A stretch of DNA of 64,000 nucleotides from Coprothermobacter proteolyticus DSM 5265 (GTDB lineage Bacteria; Coprothermobacterota; Coprothermobacteria; Coprothermobacterales; Coprothermobacteraceae): positions 682,001-746,000 of the forward strand of contig NC_011295.1 of NCBI RefSeq assembly GCF_000020945.1. Direction: 5' to 3'. Below are positions 44,488 through 52,399 of this stretch, piece by piece. Positions within the stretch are counted from its first letter, which is position 1. Every line of letters begins with the position of its first letter. A program made the position numbers and the translations under genes. Below the pieces are notes generated by a model. The model was not told the origin of the DNA. It saw only the letters and a list, made by a program, of their open reading frames with translations, and did no database searches.

Positions 44488-47400
44488 TTGGATGGAAAGC
44501 TTCTAAAAAGGTATTTGTCCCTAGTTTTAGTCCTCGCTATGGTAGTTGGTTTTGCTCTTCCAGTAAATGTCGGTGCACAGGAGACAGTAAAAATCACAGT
44601 ACTAGAGACTTCAGATGTCCACGGTCATATTCTGGCTTATGACTACGGTAAGGACAAAGAGGATCAAAGTTTTGGTCTATCTAAGGTTGCCACTTATGTT
44701 AATAAAGTGCGCACGGAAAACCCCAACACGATTCTTGTAGACAACGGTGATTATTTACAGGGCACACCGCTAGTTGAAAACTATCTTACAGCTACTCTAA
44801 ATCCCATGGCTGCAGCTATGAATTACCTGAAGTACGACGCAGTGGTTTTAGGAAATCACGAGTTTAATTTTGGTATGGAGGCTCTAAAGAAGTTTGTAGA
44901 ATCTCTTTCCGTACCAGTCATTTCTGCGAACGTGGTAAAAGCTGGAACTGAGGAGCCATATTTCAAACCGTATGTGGTCATTGAACGTTCCGGTGTAAAG
45001 ATCGGAATTCTTGGTCTTACCAGCTTAGTGGTTAAGAAGGTGGAAAAACCAGCGAACTTGGAAGGTGTGGATCTAATTGATCCCGTTGAGACGGCTAAGA
45101 AGTACGTAAACATCCTCAAAAATGAAGAAAAGGTAGATGTAGTGATTTTAGCCGGTCACTCCGGACTGGAATACGATCCAGAGACCAAGACCTACAGCAC
45201 TCGCGAGTACCCTGAGAACTTCATTTTCAACGTTGTAGACAAGGTTCCAGGTATTGATGCTGTTCTTTCAGGACACGATCACAATGAATTTGCGAAAGTA
45301 ATTACCACATCTTCTGGAGCAAAAATCCCTGTTGTTCAGCCAAGCTCTTGGGCGAAAGCTGTTGGTCGAATTGACCTTACCTTAGTTAAGGAAAACGGTG
45401 CATGGAAAGTTTCCGAGGCAGTTCCCACAACAGTTAAGATGAAGGATTATGAAGAAGACAAAGAACTTGTTGCTCTGATGCAAAAGGAGCACGAAGAAGT
45501 TCTCCAATTCATTCGGACTCCCATCGGAGAATTTAGTGAAGATTTCCCTGTCTTAGATCCGTTGACAGCTCGTATGTCTGATAATGCATACTTTGATATC
45601 CAGCTAAAAGCCATGGAATGGGCTGCCGGTACTGACATTGCCGTACAGGCCATACTCCCTACAACGCCGCCTACATTTACTAAGGGCCCCATCACAATCA
45701 AAGATGTAAACGCATTGTACATTTATGCCAACACGCTTTACAAGGTAAAAGTAACAGGTCAAATGATTAAAGATTTATTGGAGAATTCAGCAAAGTATTT
45801 TGTTTATGGCTATGATCCGTTAAACGGTGCAACCTTAAGCTCTGATCCGAATTTCCGTGCCTACAATTTTGATGGTGTATCGGGCGTCAGTTACCAAATA
45901 GATGTAACGAAACCTGTGGGAGAAAGAGTGGTTAACCTGACTTACAAGGGAGAACCACTGAAAATGGACGATTGGTATGTGATCGCCATTAACAACCACA
46001 GGTTTGAATCGCTACGCGACACTGTATTCAAAGGTGCCGAAAAGCTTTGGGAAAGTGACATTGATATTGCTGAGTACATCGTAAACTATATAAAAGAACA
46101 GAAGACCATTGCCCCTGAGACCGATCACAACTGGTCTATAACCCCAACTTATCTCTTATACAATGCTCCTGCTTTGGTAAACGATTATGCTACCTTGGAC
46201 GAAACTAAGACTCTGTATGCAGGATATCAAGGGCCTTCTGTTAGCCTGACCAGAGGAAGCGCTGCTTGCTTCTTCACACCCGTTTACATTACCGCAACCC
46301 CTAGCGGGGAGATACCAGAGTTTAAGGATCTTGACCCTAATGCAAACAGCTGCGTGAAGCCTTTGTTGCAGACGGGACTTTACGTTGGATATGGTGATGA
46401 CACTGTAAGATTAGAAGAAGGTTTGACCAGAGAACAGTCCGTTGTGGTTGCATTAAGAGGAATGAAAGCAGCAGAAACACTGCCAAATGCTGATGAGGCC
46501 AACAGCATTCTAGCCAACTATCCAGACGCTGAGGAGGTCTCCTCTTGGGCACGACCCTATGTAGCGGCTGCGTTGAAGTACGGTTGGCTCAAGACAAGGG
46601 ATGGCAAAATTGCTCCCAAGGACAGAATTACTGAAAGCGAACTTGTTTACATGCTTCACTGGAGCCGCTTCCCCAATGTGCGCATGCTCAGTATCAACGA
46701 TTTCCACGGCAACATAAGCACTTTCTATAATGACAGCAACCTGAAAGCTACGGTGGGCGGATACGAGACCATTGCTTGGTATGTGAACAAGTACAGGGCA
46801 GAGAACCCTCTTTATACATACTTCTTTGATGCTGGAGATTTGATGCAGGGTACTCCTACGTCAACCATACTTCACGGTGAGCCATTGATTGCACTGCACA
46901 ACGCTATTGGCGCCGATGCTATGACCATTGGAAACCACGAGTTTGACTGGGGTCTGGATGTGCTAAAGGAACGCATAGAACAGGCTAAGTTCCCCATAGT
47001 TTCTGGAAACATTTTTGATAAAGAGACAGGAGAACCGGTGGACTTTGCAAAACCCTATGCAGTGCTTGAAAAAGGCTTTCTTAGTGTGGGCGTTGTTGGC
47101 TTCACTACACCGGAATCTTCCATAACAGCTCATCCGTCTATTGTGGGCGGGTTGGAATTTAAGAGCGCCAGCTCCATACAGCCCTACATAACCGAGCTGA
47201 AAGATAAAACTGATCTTGTTGTTGTTCTCGCTCACGATAGTGCCTATCAAGATTCCAAGACAGGTTCCATAACAGGCCCATCTGTTGTGGATATTGCAAG
47301 CTATAAACCAGATGCACTGATTACGGGACACAGCCATACCCAGGTTGCTGGATTCATTGATGGAGTACCCACGGTGCAAGCTTGGTACAATGGGCGTCGA

Positions 47401-48174
47401 ATCGGCGGTATAGGGCTTCTTTACGATGCGCTGGAAGGCGAAACTCTGATGAAGACAGCAACTTTGATTGCTCCTAAGGTTACTTCAGAAACAACCGTTC
47501 CAGCCGTGGCAGAAATCATTGCAACATATGACGAAAAAGTAGGTCCAGTATTCAGCACTGAGATTGGGTACACTGAGAAGGGATTAACAAGGAACTACTA
47601 CGGCGAATCCAATTTAGGTGACTTCACTTCCGACATCATACTGCAGGCTGCAAGCAAAGCCATCGATGCTGTTGTGGATGCAGCTTTCCAGAATGCAGGT
47701 GGTATTCGCATCGACATTCCAACAGGCACAATAACTGTGGGCACCATTTGGCAGCTGATGCCATTTGACAACACGGTTGTTGTGATGGATCTTAAAGGCG
47801 CAGACATTAAAGCTCTGCTCGAGAGATCTTGCCTGAAGGAAGGCGAATCTGATGCAAATGGAGCTAGCAAGGGTCAACTACAACCTTCCGGGATCAGGTG
47901 GACTTGTGACATGAGCAAGCCCATAGGCGAAAGAGTTACTGCGGTCTCCTTTGAAAATGGTAAAGAGTTTAGCTTGGATGCAACTTACAAAGTCGCAACG
48001 AATGATTTCTTGGCAACTGGTGGAGACGGGTTCGCGGCGTTTAAGAACGGTACAAACGTTACCAACACCTTTGTTCTAGTGCGTGATGCAATCATTGAAG
48101 CCATAAAGCAGATGACTGAAGAAGGAAAGACTATTGACTACGAAGTAGTCGGCAGAATAACAATAATTCCGTAA
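44488..48174 (+). CDS. Exported double 5'-nucleotidase with internal SLH repeats
   Basis: A 1228-residue surface protein. The signal peptide (about 1-30) is KLLKR, a hydrophobic core and a VGA-QE cleavage site. Unit 1 (about 35-590) has metallophosphatase motifs SDVHGH, DNGDYLQGTP, LGNHEFNFG, LAGHSGLE and SGHDHN, then a 5_nucleotid_C domain. A spacer (about 605-730) has two S-layer homology-like repeats (FKDLDPNANS... and YPDAEEVSSWARPYV...). Unit 2 (about 730-1228) has INDFHGN, DAGDLMQGTP, IGNHEFDWG, LAHDSAYQ and TGHSHTQV, then a second C domain with NAGGIRID. It would hydrolyse nucleotides or cyclic nucleotides at the wall. TTG 44488 is set by AGGAGGAGG; the GTG at 44479 lies inside that site. 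Confidence 0.88.
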   Translation: MDGKLLKRYLSLVLVLAMVVGFALPVNVGAQETVKITVLETSDVHGHILAYDYGKDKEDQSFGLSKVATYVNKVRTENPNTILVDNGDYLQGTPLVENYLTATLNPMAAAMNYLKYDAVVLGNHEFNFGMEALKKFVESLSVPVISANVVKAGTEEPYFKPYVVIERSGVKIGILGLTSLVVKKVEKPANLEGVDLIDPVETAKKYVNILKNEEKVDVVILAGHSGLEYDPETKTYSTREYPENFIFNVVDKVPGIDAVLSGHDHNEFAKVITTSSGAKIPVVQPSSWAKAVGRIDLTLVKENGAWKVSEAVPTTVKMKDYEEDKELVALMQKEHEEVLQFIRTPIGEFSEDFPVLDPLTARMSDNAYFDIQLKAMEWAAGTDIAVQAILPTTPPTFTKGPITIKDVNALYIYANTLYKVKVTGQMIKDLLENSAKYFVYGYDPLNGATLSSDPNFRAYNFDGVSGVSYQIDVTKPVGERVVNLTYKGEPLKMDDWYVIAINNHRFESLRDTVFKGAEKLWESDIDIAEYIVNYIKEQKTIAPETDHNWSITPTYLLYNAPALVNDYATLDETKTLYAGYQGPSVSLTRGSAACFFTPVYITATPSGEIPEFKDLDPNANSCVKPLLQTGLYVGYGDDTVRLEEGLTREQSVVVALRGMKAAETLPNADEANSILANYPDAEEVSSWARPYVAAALKYGWLKTRDGKIAPKDRITESELVYMLHWSRFPNVRMLSINDFHGNISTFYNDSNLKATVGGYETIAWYVNKYRAENPLYTYFFDAGDLMQGTPTSTILHGEPLIALHNAIGADAMTIGNHEFDWGLDVLKERIEQAKFPIVSGNIFDKETGEPVDFAKPYAVLEKGFLSVGVVGFTTPESSITAHPSIVGGLEFKSASSIQPYITELKDKTDLVVVLAHDSAYQDSKTGSITGPSVVDIASYKPDALITGHSHTQVAGFIDGVPTVQAWYNGRRIGGIGLLYDALEGETLMKTATLIAPKVTSETTVPAVAEIIATYDEKVGPVFSTEIGYTEKGLTRNYYGESNLGDFTSDIILQAASKAIDAVVDAAFQNAGGIRIDIPTGTITVGTIWQLMPFDNTVVVMDLKGADIKALLERSCLKEGESDANGASKGQLQPSGIRWTCDMSKPIGERVTAVSFENGKEFSLDATYKVATNDFLATGGDGFAAFKNGTNVTNTFVLVRDAIIEAIKQMTEEGKTIDYEVVGRITIIP

Positions 48175-48196
48175 GCAGTAGCTACGCACGCTGAAG

Positions 48197-48225
48197 AAGG
48201 GGAGCCAGCCGGCTCCCCTTTCTGT
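48197..48225 (+). terminator. Intrinsic terminator after the nucleotidase
   Basis: A 10-bp stem (core GGGGAGCC / GGCTCCCC, 48199-48206 with 48211-48218, extended by two A-T pairs) with loop AGCC is followed by TTTCTGTT. Confidence 0.88.
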
Positions 48226-48227
48226 TA

Positions 48228-48233
48228 TATAAT
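48228..48233 (+). promoter_or_regulatory. -10 element giving a likely leaderless nadE transcript
   Basis: A perfect TATAAT ends 7 bases before ATG 48241, with the terminator just upstream. A start 7 bases after the box would put the first base at the ATG. No Shine-Dalgarno is present. No good -35 is seen. Confidence 0.6.
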
Positions 48234-48240
48234 CATCTTT

Positions 48241-49953
48241 ATGAAAATAGGATTAGCTCAAATAAACCCAAAAGTCGGTGACTTTAATGGTAATAAACAG
48301 AAAATTCTTCATGCTCTCGATGCGCTAAAAGAAGCGGAAATTGTTGTGTTTCCTGAACTTGCTTTAACCGGGTACCCTCCAGAAGATCTTTTGTTTAACA
48401 GAGATTTTCTACAACAAAGCCAGCAGGCTCTACGTGAAATAGCACGGTCAGTTCCGCGTAATCAAGTGGTTATTCTGGGAGCACCCGAGAAGGAAGGCAC
48501 AGACCTCTACAATAGTGCATTCCTTATCAATGGGGGAGAGATTGTCGGCAGTCACAGAAAAGTACTTCTGCCGAACTATGATGTTTTCGACGAAATGCGC
48601 TACTTCAAAGCTGGGACTACTGGTACTGTTTTGAGGTTTTCCAATACATCAGTAGGGGTAGTGGTATGTGAAGATCTTTGGCACCCAGATGGACCTGCGC
48701 AGTGGGCTGCAGCTAGCGGCTTGTCCACTTTAATAAGCATAAACGCGTCACCTTACGAACACAAAAAGCTGAACAACCGTTTAAACTTGCTCAAGCATTT
48801 AGCTAAGTCCCTTAATGTAAACATTGTTTACGTAAACATGGTTGGGGGCGAAGACGAGCTATTGTTTGATGGAGCAAGCTTGGTAGTTCTGAATAATGGC
48901 GATCTCATTTGTTCACTACCTTTTTTTGAAGAAAGCCTTTGTGTGGCTGATTTGCCTGTAACCCTAAAAGAGAACGTAACTGCGGTTTTATCTAGCAAGT
49001 TAGAAGAAGAAGAAACAAAGGTGAAGACCATCTCCATAGATGCAGTAGTCTCTGACTCAACACAGGTAGCGCAGAAAGTAATGATACCTGAAGATGATAT
49101 CGCTAACCTTTACAAGGGGTTAGTTTTTGCTATAAGTGATTATGTGCATAAACAGGGTTTCAAAGGTGTGATTGTGCCAGTGTCGGGTGGAATTGATAGT
49201 GCATTGGTTGCTACCTTGAGCGTGGATGCTTTGGGCCCTGATAAAGTGAAGCTTATTTATCTGCCTACACGATTCAATCGCCCAGAATCTTTTGAAGATG
49301 CCAATTTGCTGGCCACTAACCTTGGGTGCACACTTTCAGTAATTGAGATCGACCATATTCTCCAAACCTATGAAGAGGTGTTAAGGGAAAAGTTTCAAAA
49401 ACAAACGTTCGATGTCGCCGACGAAAACCTTCAGGCAAGGATAAGAGCCAATATAGCTTTTTACCTTTCAAATATGACAGGGTATTTGGTTATGTCCTGC
49501 TCCAATAAGAGTGAATCGGCTGTTGGCTACGGAACCATTTACGGCGATATGGCTGGTGGGTTTGCTCCTATCAGGGATGTGTTTAAAACTCAGGTGTATG
49601 CGCTTGCTCGGTACAGGAATTCCATGAAACCTGTAATTCCAGAGCGCACATTGATGCGCGAACCTTCAGCTGAGCTCAACGTAAACCAAAAGGATCAGGA
49701 TGTTCTGCCACCATATGAAGTGCTCGATCCTCTGTTAGAGGATTATGTGGTTGATAACCTGCCTTTTGCTGAGCTTGCCCGCAAGTATGGAGAAGAAATC
49801 ACAAGCAAGGTTCTGCGTATGGTCAAAAGTAGCGAGTTTAAGAGAAAACAAACTCCAGTAGCTCCTAAAGTATCCAGGCGTAACTTCGGAAAAGGTTGGA
49901 GAATGCCCATCGTTAATGGATTCAACCCAGACCGTGACACTGGCAGGGAATAA
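48241..49953 (+). CDS. nadE: NAD synthetase, glutamine-dependent
   Basis: A 570-residue two-domain enzyme making NAD from deamido-NAD. The N-terminal nitrilase-type amidase shows Glu in FPELALTGYPPEDLL, Lys in HRKVLLPNYDVFDE and Cys in VVVCEDLWHP. The C-terminal synthetase has PVSGGIDSALVA, the P-loop, and SNKSESAVGYGTIYGD. Length matches the QNS type. The gene follows a terminator with TATAAT 7 bases upstream. A second, smaller NAD synthetase lies at 51095-51985 on the other strand. Confidence 0.95.
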   Translation: MKIGLAQINPKVGDFNGNKQKILHALDALKEAEIVVFPELALTGYPPEDLLFNRDFLQQSQQALREIARSVPRNQVVILGAPEKEGTDLYNSAFLINGGEIVGSHRKVLLPNYDVFDEMRYFKAGTTGTVLRFSNTSVGVVVCEDLWHPDGPAQWAAASGLSTLISINASPYEHKKLNNRLNLLKHLAKSLNVNIVYVNMVGGEDELLFDGASLVVLNNGDLICSLPFFEESLCVADLPVTLKENVTAVLSSKLEEEETKVKTISIDAVVSDSTQVAQKVMIPEDDIANLYKGLVFAISDYVHKQGFKGVIVPVSGGIDSALVATLSVDALGPDKVKLIYLPTRFNRPESFEDANLLATNLGCTLSVIEIDHILQTYEEVLREKFQKQTFDVADENLQARIRANIAFYLSNMTGYLVMSCSNKSESAVGYGTIYGDMAGGFAPIRDVFKTQVYALARYRNSMKPVIPERTLMREPSAELNVNQKDQDVLPPYEVLDPLLEDYVVDNLPFAELARKYGEEITSKVLRMVKSSEFKRKQTPVAPKVSRRNFGKGWRMPIVNGFNPDRDTGRE

Positions 49954-49962
49954 TGGTATAAT
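49934..49962 (+). promoter_or_regulatory. Promoter of the five-tRNA cluster
   Basis: GTGACA (49934-49939) and TATAAT (49957-49962) have a 17-base spacer. It sits in the last codons of nadE and drives the tRNAs from about 49970. Confidence 0.82.
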
Positions 49963-49971
49963 AAATTTCTG

Positions 49972-50049
49972 CGGGGCGTAGCGCAGCTTGGTTAGCGCGC
50001 TTGCCTTGGGAGCAAGAGGTCGGCGGTTCGAATCCGCCCGCCCCGACCA
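49972..50049 (+). tRNA. tRNA-Pro (anticodon TGG)
   Basis: Acceptor CGGGGCG pairs with CGCCCCG, followed by A and encoded CCA. The anticodon stem CTTGC/GCAAG encloses TGG. The T arm is GGCGG-TTCGAAT-CCGCC. Confidence 0.95.
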
Positions 50050-50053
50050 GGAT

Positions 50054-50130
50054 GGGCCCGTAGCTCAACTGGACAGAGCATCGGCCTTCTAAGCCGAGGG
50101 CTGCAGGTTCGAGTCCTGCCGGGCTCACCA
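50054..50130 (+). tRNA. tRNA-Arg (anticodon TCT)
   Basis: The acceptor GGGCCCG pairs with CGGGCTC, then A-CCA is encoded. The anticodon loop CTTCTAA carries TCT for AGA codons. The acceptor and T arm closely match the tRNA-Lys(TTT) at 52096. Confidence 0.95.
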
Positions 50131-50134
50131 AGAT

Positions 50135-50212
50135 GGTGAGCGTAGCTCAACTGGTCAGAGCACCAGACTGTGGATCTGGGGGCTGGGGGTTCGAGTCCCC
50201 TCGCTCACCCCA
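50135..50212 (+). tRNA. tRNA-His (anticodon GTG)
   Basis: The anticodon loop CTGTGGA carries GTG. Acceptor GTGAGCG pairs with CGCTCAC; an extra 5' G (50135) faces discriminator C (50209), the hallmark G-1 of tRNA-His. CCA is encoded. Confidence 0.95.
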
Positions 50213-50220
50213 TACGTAAT

Positions 50221-50297
50221 GGGCCCGTAGCTCAGGTGGATAGAGCGACAGCCTCCTAAGCTGTAGGCCGCAGGTTCGAGTCCTGCCGGGCTCACCA
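50221..50297 (+). tRNA. tRNA-Arg (anticodon CCT)
   Basis: The anticodon stem ACAGC/GCTGT encloses CTCCTAA, reading AGG codons. Acceptor GGGCCCG/CGGGCTC and encoded CCA match those of tRNA-Arg(TCT). Confidence 0.95.
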
Positions 50298-50303
50298 CTA
50301 GCC

Positions 50304-50380
50304 GCGCCTGTGGCTCAATTGGATAGAGCAGCGGACTTCGGATCCGCAGGCTGGGGGTTCGAGTCCCTCCAGGCGCGCCA
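50304..50380 (+). tRNA. tRNA-Arg (anticodon TCG)
   Basis: The anticodon loop CTTCGGA gives TCG, for CGA and related codons. Acceptor GCGCCTG pairs with CAGGCGC, then G-CCA. It is the last of the cluster and faces a reverse-strand gene end. Confidence 0.95.
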
Positions 50381-50407
50381 GCAGATGCTCAGCGATAACT
50401 GTGCGTC

Positions 50408-50611
50408 TTACTCTTCAAAGATGAATATCTCTTCTAGGGGTGCGTTTACAGCTTTTGCAATGTCCATGGCAAGCTTTAGGGAAGGGTTGTACTTACCAGC
50501 TTCTAAACGCACTATGGTTTCCCTGCGCACATGCACCATGTTTGCTAATTCTTCTTGGGTTAACCCAGCTAATTGTCTGTATTTCTTAAGGTTACATATG
50601 AACTTTGCCAT
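50408..50611 (-). CDS. Xre-family transcriptional regulator
   Basis: A 67-residue helix-turn-helix protein: [37 protein letters not shown], then a short C-terminal helix. This is the small YozG/YgzD-like Xre type. It follows the membrane gene on the same strand by 12 bases; the pair is probably an operon. The palindrome overlapping the promoter at 51038-51053 is a likely target for this regulator. Confidence 0.88.
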   Translation of the reverse strand: MAKFICNLKKYRQLAGLTQEELANMVHVRRETIVRLEAGKYNPSLKLAMDIAKAVNAPLEEIFIFEE

Positions 50612-50623
50612 AGGAAAGCCTAC

Positions 50624-50998
50624 TCAACGCTTCTCCAAATTGTAGAGTTTTATTCCATAGGTAGTGATCAATGATGCGTAGCATATAGCCACAAGCCCAA
50701 CGGAAATGTGTCCCAGAATCGCTGCTGGGAAATACAATGACATTATCAAGTTTATGAGGAAGAAGATCGTTACTTCAACTATTGCCACATCGAAGGCAAA
50801 CGCTTTTGCCGCTCTTACGTCTTCATAATAACGTTCATCGAGGACACTGGTGTCTATTCGTGCAACGAAGAAGTTAGCCAAGAAAGCAAAAAATGCAAAA
50901 TAGCTAAGATACGACGGATCATGGGTTGAGAAGTAGTTTAAACCAATTAGACCAAACAAACTGAAAAACCCAAAAAGGAAATTCACACGTTTTGACAT
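50624..50998 (-). CDS. Small membrane protein paired with an Xre regulator
   Basis: A 124-residue protein with four hydrophobic segments (about 5-22, 28-46, 70-90 and 95-115) and a charged loop RIDTSVLDERYYEDVR between the middle ones. Such DUF2178/DUF3796-like proteins commonly sit upstream of tiny Xre regulators; function is unknown. AAAGGAGGAAAAC precedes its ATG on the reverse strand. It does not look like a toxin, though this was not tested. Confidence 0.7.
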   Translation of the reverse strand: MSKRVNFLFGFFSLFGLIGLNYFSTHDPSYLSYFAFFAFLANFFVARIDTSVLDERYYEDVRAAKAFAFDVAIVEVTIFFLINLIMSLYFPAAILGHISVGLVAICYASLITTYGIKLYNLEKR

Positions 50999-51037
50999 AG
51001 TTTTCCTCCTTTAGAAAGTGCAGTGGCCGTCTACTTA

Positions 51038-51053
51038 GTGATAATTATATCAC
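51038..51053 (-). promoter_or_regulatory. Promoter with overlapping palindromic operator
   Basis: On the reverse strand GTGAT-ATAATT-ATCAC forms a 5-bp inverted repeat enclosing TATAAT (51049-51044), and a further GTGAT lies next to it. This is a good candidate binding site for the Xre protein, giving autoregulation. The -35 region is weak. Confidence 0.65.
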
Positions 51054-51094
51054 ATCACATAGGAGATACTGTAGAAGTAACAAATCATTTTTCT

Positions 51095-51985
51095 TTAAGC
51101 TCTTTTAAGCATGTAAGGTTTGCCTTCAAGTTTTTGAGTAAACTTTACCTGGTTAATGACAAGTTCCACGATATCAGCGGGGAATAGCTGCTTTAAGTCT
51201 TCAGCTGTTTTGCCTTCCTCCAAGCCCGCAAGTATTTGATCCAAAGTTTCATAGTTGATTCCGAGAGAATACTCGTCGGTTATGCCCGGAATGAGATCGG
51301 GGCTGGGTGGTCTATTCCTTATGTCTTCTGGCACTGAAAGGTATTCGCTCAGCTGCCTTACTTCGGTCTTGTAGAGGTGGGCGATGGGCGCCACGTCACA
51401 CACGTCGTCACCGTACTTAACGTAGAAGCCGATTAGTCTTTCGGACAAGTTTGTGCACCCCACTAATAAGTAATCATTCTTCTCAGCGTAATAGTACAAG
51501 GTTGCCATTCTTACTCTGTGTTTTATCCTGTAATAGGCAATTCCTTCATAGAAATAGGGTAGCTGTGTGGGCGGTTCTTCCCACTGTGCAAAGAAAACCG
51601 GTTTGTTAAGTTTTTTTGTGTAGTCGTTGTAAAAACGTCTTACGATGGATTCTTTAAGCCCTCTGGTAGGCAACAGAAACAATGGCATGTCCTTGTAGAC
51701 TCCGAGATGCCTTAGCAGTGGGGTCATGGATATGACTTTATAAGGTACCTTCTCTTGCTCCAGAAGCGAGCGGGCCAAAGTAGTTGACTTCTTCTCTGTA
51801 TCTCTGTCTGGTAGTATCAAGCCAAGGACATTTTCTTTGCCAACAGCTTGCACTAGAAGCTTAAGTACCACTGCGGAGTCCAAACCTCCGCTTACTCCGA
51901 TGAGGTAACCGTGCTTCCTCTCACTCACCAGCGCTTTACGGAGAAACTGTTCAATTCTCTGCGTTTCTTCCATGGCTGTGTTCAT
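51095..51985 (-). CDS. NAD synthetase, ammonia-type (second copy)
   Basis: A 296-residue single-domain NAD synthetase. It has IGVSGGLDSAVVLKLL (PP-loop), NLSERLIGFYVKYGDDVCDVAP and LYKTEVRQLSEYL with ELINQ-like end. It lacks the glutaminase domain, so it needs free ammonia or a partner. Its start is the ATG at 51985 (reverse), with TATAAT exactly 6 bases upstream and no Shine-Dalgarno: a likely leaderless message. It may act with an N-acyl or related substrate; a different amide-forming use is possible. Confidence 0.85.
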   Translation of the reverse strand: MNTAMEETQRIEQFLRKALVSERKHGYLIGVSGGLDSAVVLKLLVQAVGKENVLGLILPDRDTEKKSTTLARSLLEQEKVPYKVISMTPLLRHLGVYKDMPLFLLPTRGLKESIVRRFYNDYTKKLNKPVFFAQWEEPPTQLPYFYEGIAYYRIKHRVRMATLYYYAEKNDYLLVGCTNLSERLIGFYVKYGDDVCDVAPIAHLYKTEVRQLSEYLSVPEDIRNRPPSPDLIPGITDEYSLGINYETLDQILAGLEEGKTAEDLKQLFPADIVELVINQVKFTQKLEGKPYMLKRA

Positions 51986-51991
51986 AACACA

Positions 51992-51997
51992 ATTATA
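51992..51997 (-). promoter_or_regulatory. -10 element giving a leaderless second NAD synthetase
   Basis: TATAAT on the reverse strand ends 6 bases before the ATG (TGTGTT between). No consensus -35 was found. Confidence 0.6.
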
Positions 51998-52055
51998 GTT
52001 ATACCGTGGTCTATTTGAGTAGTAATTCAGCTTTGCTTATGAGTTCTTAGGTTTG

Positions 52056-52084
52056 TTGACAGCTGATTTAACATGTGATACTAT
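52056..52084 (+). promoter_or_regulatory. Promoter of the three-tRNA cluster
   Basis: TTGACA (52056-52061) is followed after 17 bases by TACTAT (52079-52084) with an extended TG at 52076-52077. Transcription would begin at about 52091 and may continue into tig. Confidence 0.72.
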
Positions 52085-52095
52085 TTAAATGTTCG

Positions 52096-52171
52096 GGGCC
52101 CGTAGCTCAGGAGGCAGAGCACCGGCCTTTTAAGCCGGGAGTCGCAGGTTCGAATCCTGCCGGGCTCACCA
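52096..52171 (+). tRNA. tRNA-Lys (anticodon TTT)
   Basis: Acceptor GGGCCCG/CGGGCTC with A-CCA; the anticodon stem CCGGC/GCCGG encloses CTTTTAA. It differs by one base from tRNA-Arg(TCT) in the anticodon loop and is near-identical in the acceptor and T arm. Confidence 0.95.
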
Positions 52172-52173
52172 GT

Positions 52174-52249
52174 GGGCCGTTAGCTCAACAGGTAGAGCAA
52201 CGGACTCTTAATCCGTGGGTTGCAGGTTCGAGTCCTGTACGGCCCACCA
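52174..52249 (+). tRNA. tRNA-Lys (anticodon CTT)
   Basis: Acceptor GGGCCGT pairs with ACGGCCC, then A-CCA. The anticodon stem ACGGA/TCCGT encloses CTCTTAA. It has a different acceptor from the TTT species. Confidence 0.95.
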
Positions 52250-52257
52250 AAATGGGT

Positions 52258-52343
52258 GCGAAGGTGGCGGAACTGGCAGACGCGCTGGACTTAGGATCCA
52301 GTGGGCTAAACCCGTGCGGGTTCAAATCCCGCCCTTCGCACCA
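52258..52343 (+). tRNA. tRNA-Leu (anticodon TAG)
   Basis: Acceptor GCGAAGG pairs with CCTTCGC, then A-CCA. The anticodon loop CTTAGGA gives TAG, and a long variable arm marks class II. It ends with a T-run that could be a weak terminator before tig. Confidence 0.95.
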
Positions 52344-52399
52344 TTTTTTATTAGTGGTAGCGAAATACTAGACAGTAATCAAGTTGAGGAGGTCTGACG

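Noticed and set aside
50310-50645. Forward open frame over the last tRNA-Arg and the Xre gene
   Set aside because: It contains a whole tRNA and lies antisense to a clear Xre regulator.
50408-50998. Toxin-antitoxin system
   Set aside because: A small Xre plus a four-helix membrane protein is a common regulator pair; no toxin motif was seen.
52075-52397. Forward frames across the three-tRNA cluster
   Set aside because: They consist of tRNA sequence translated by chance.
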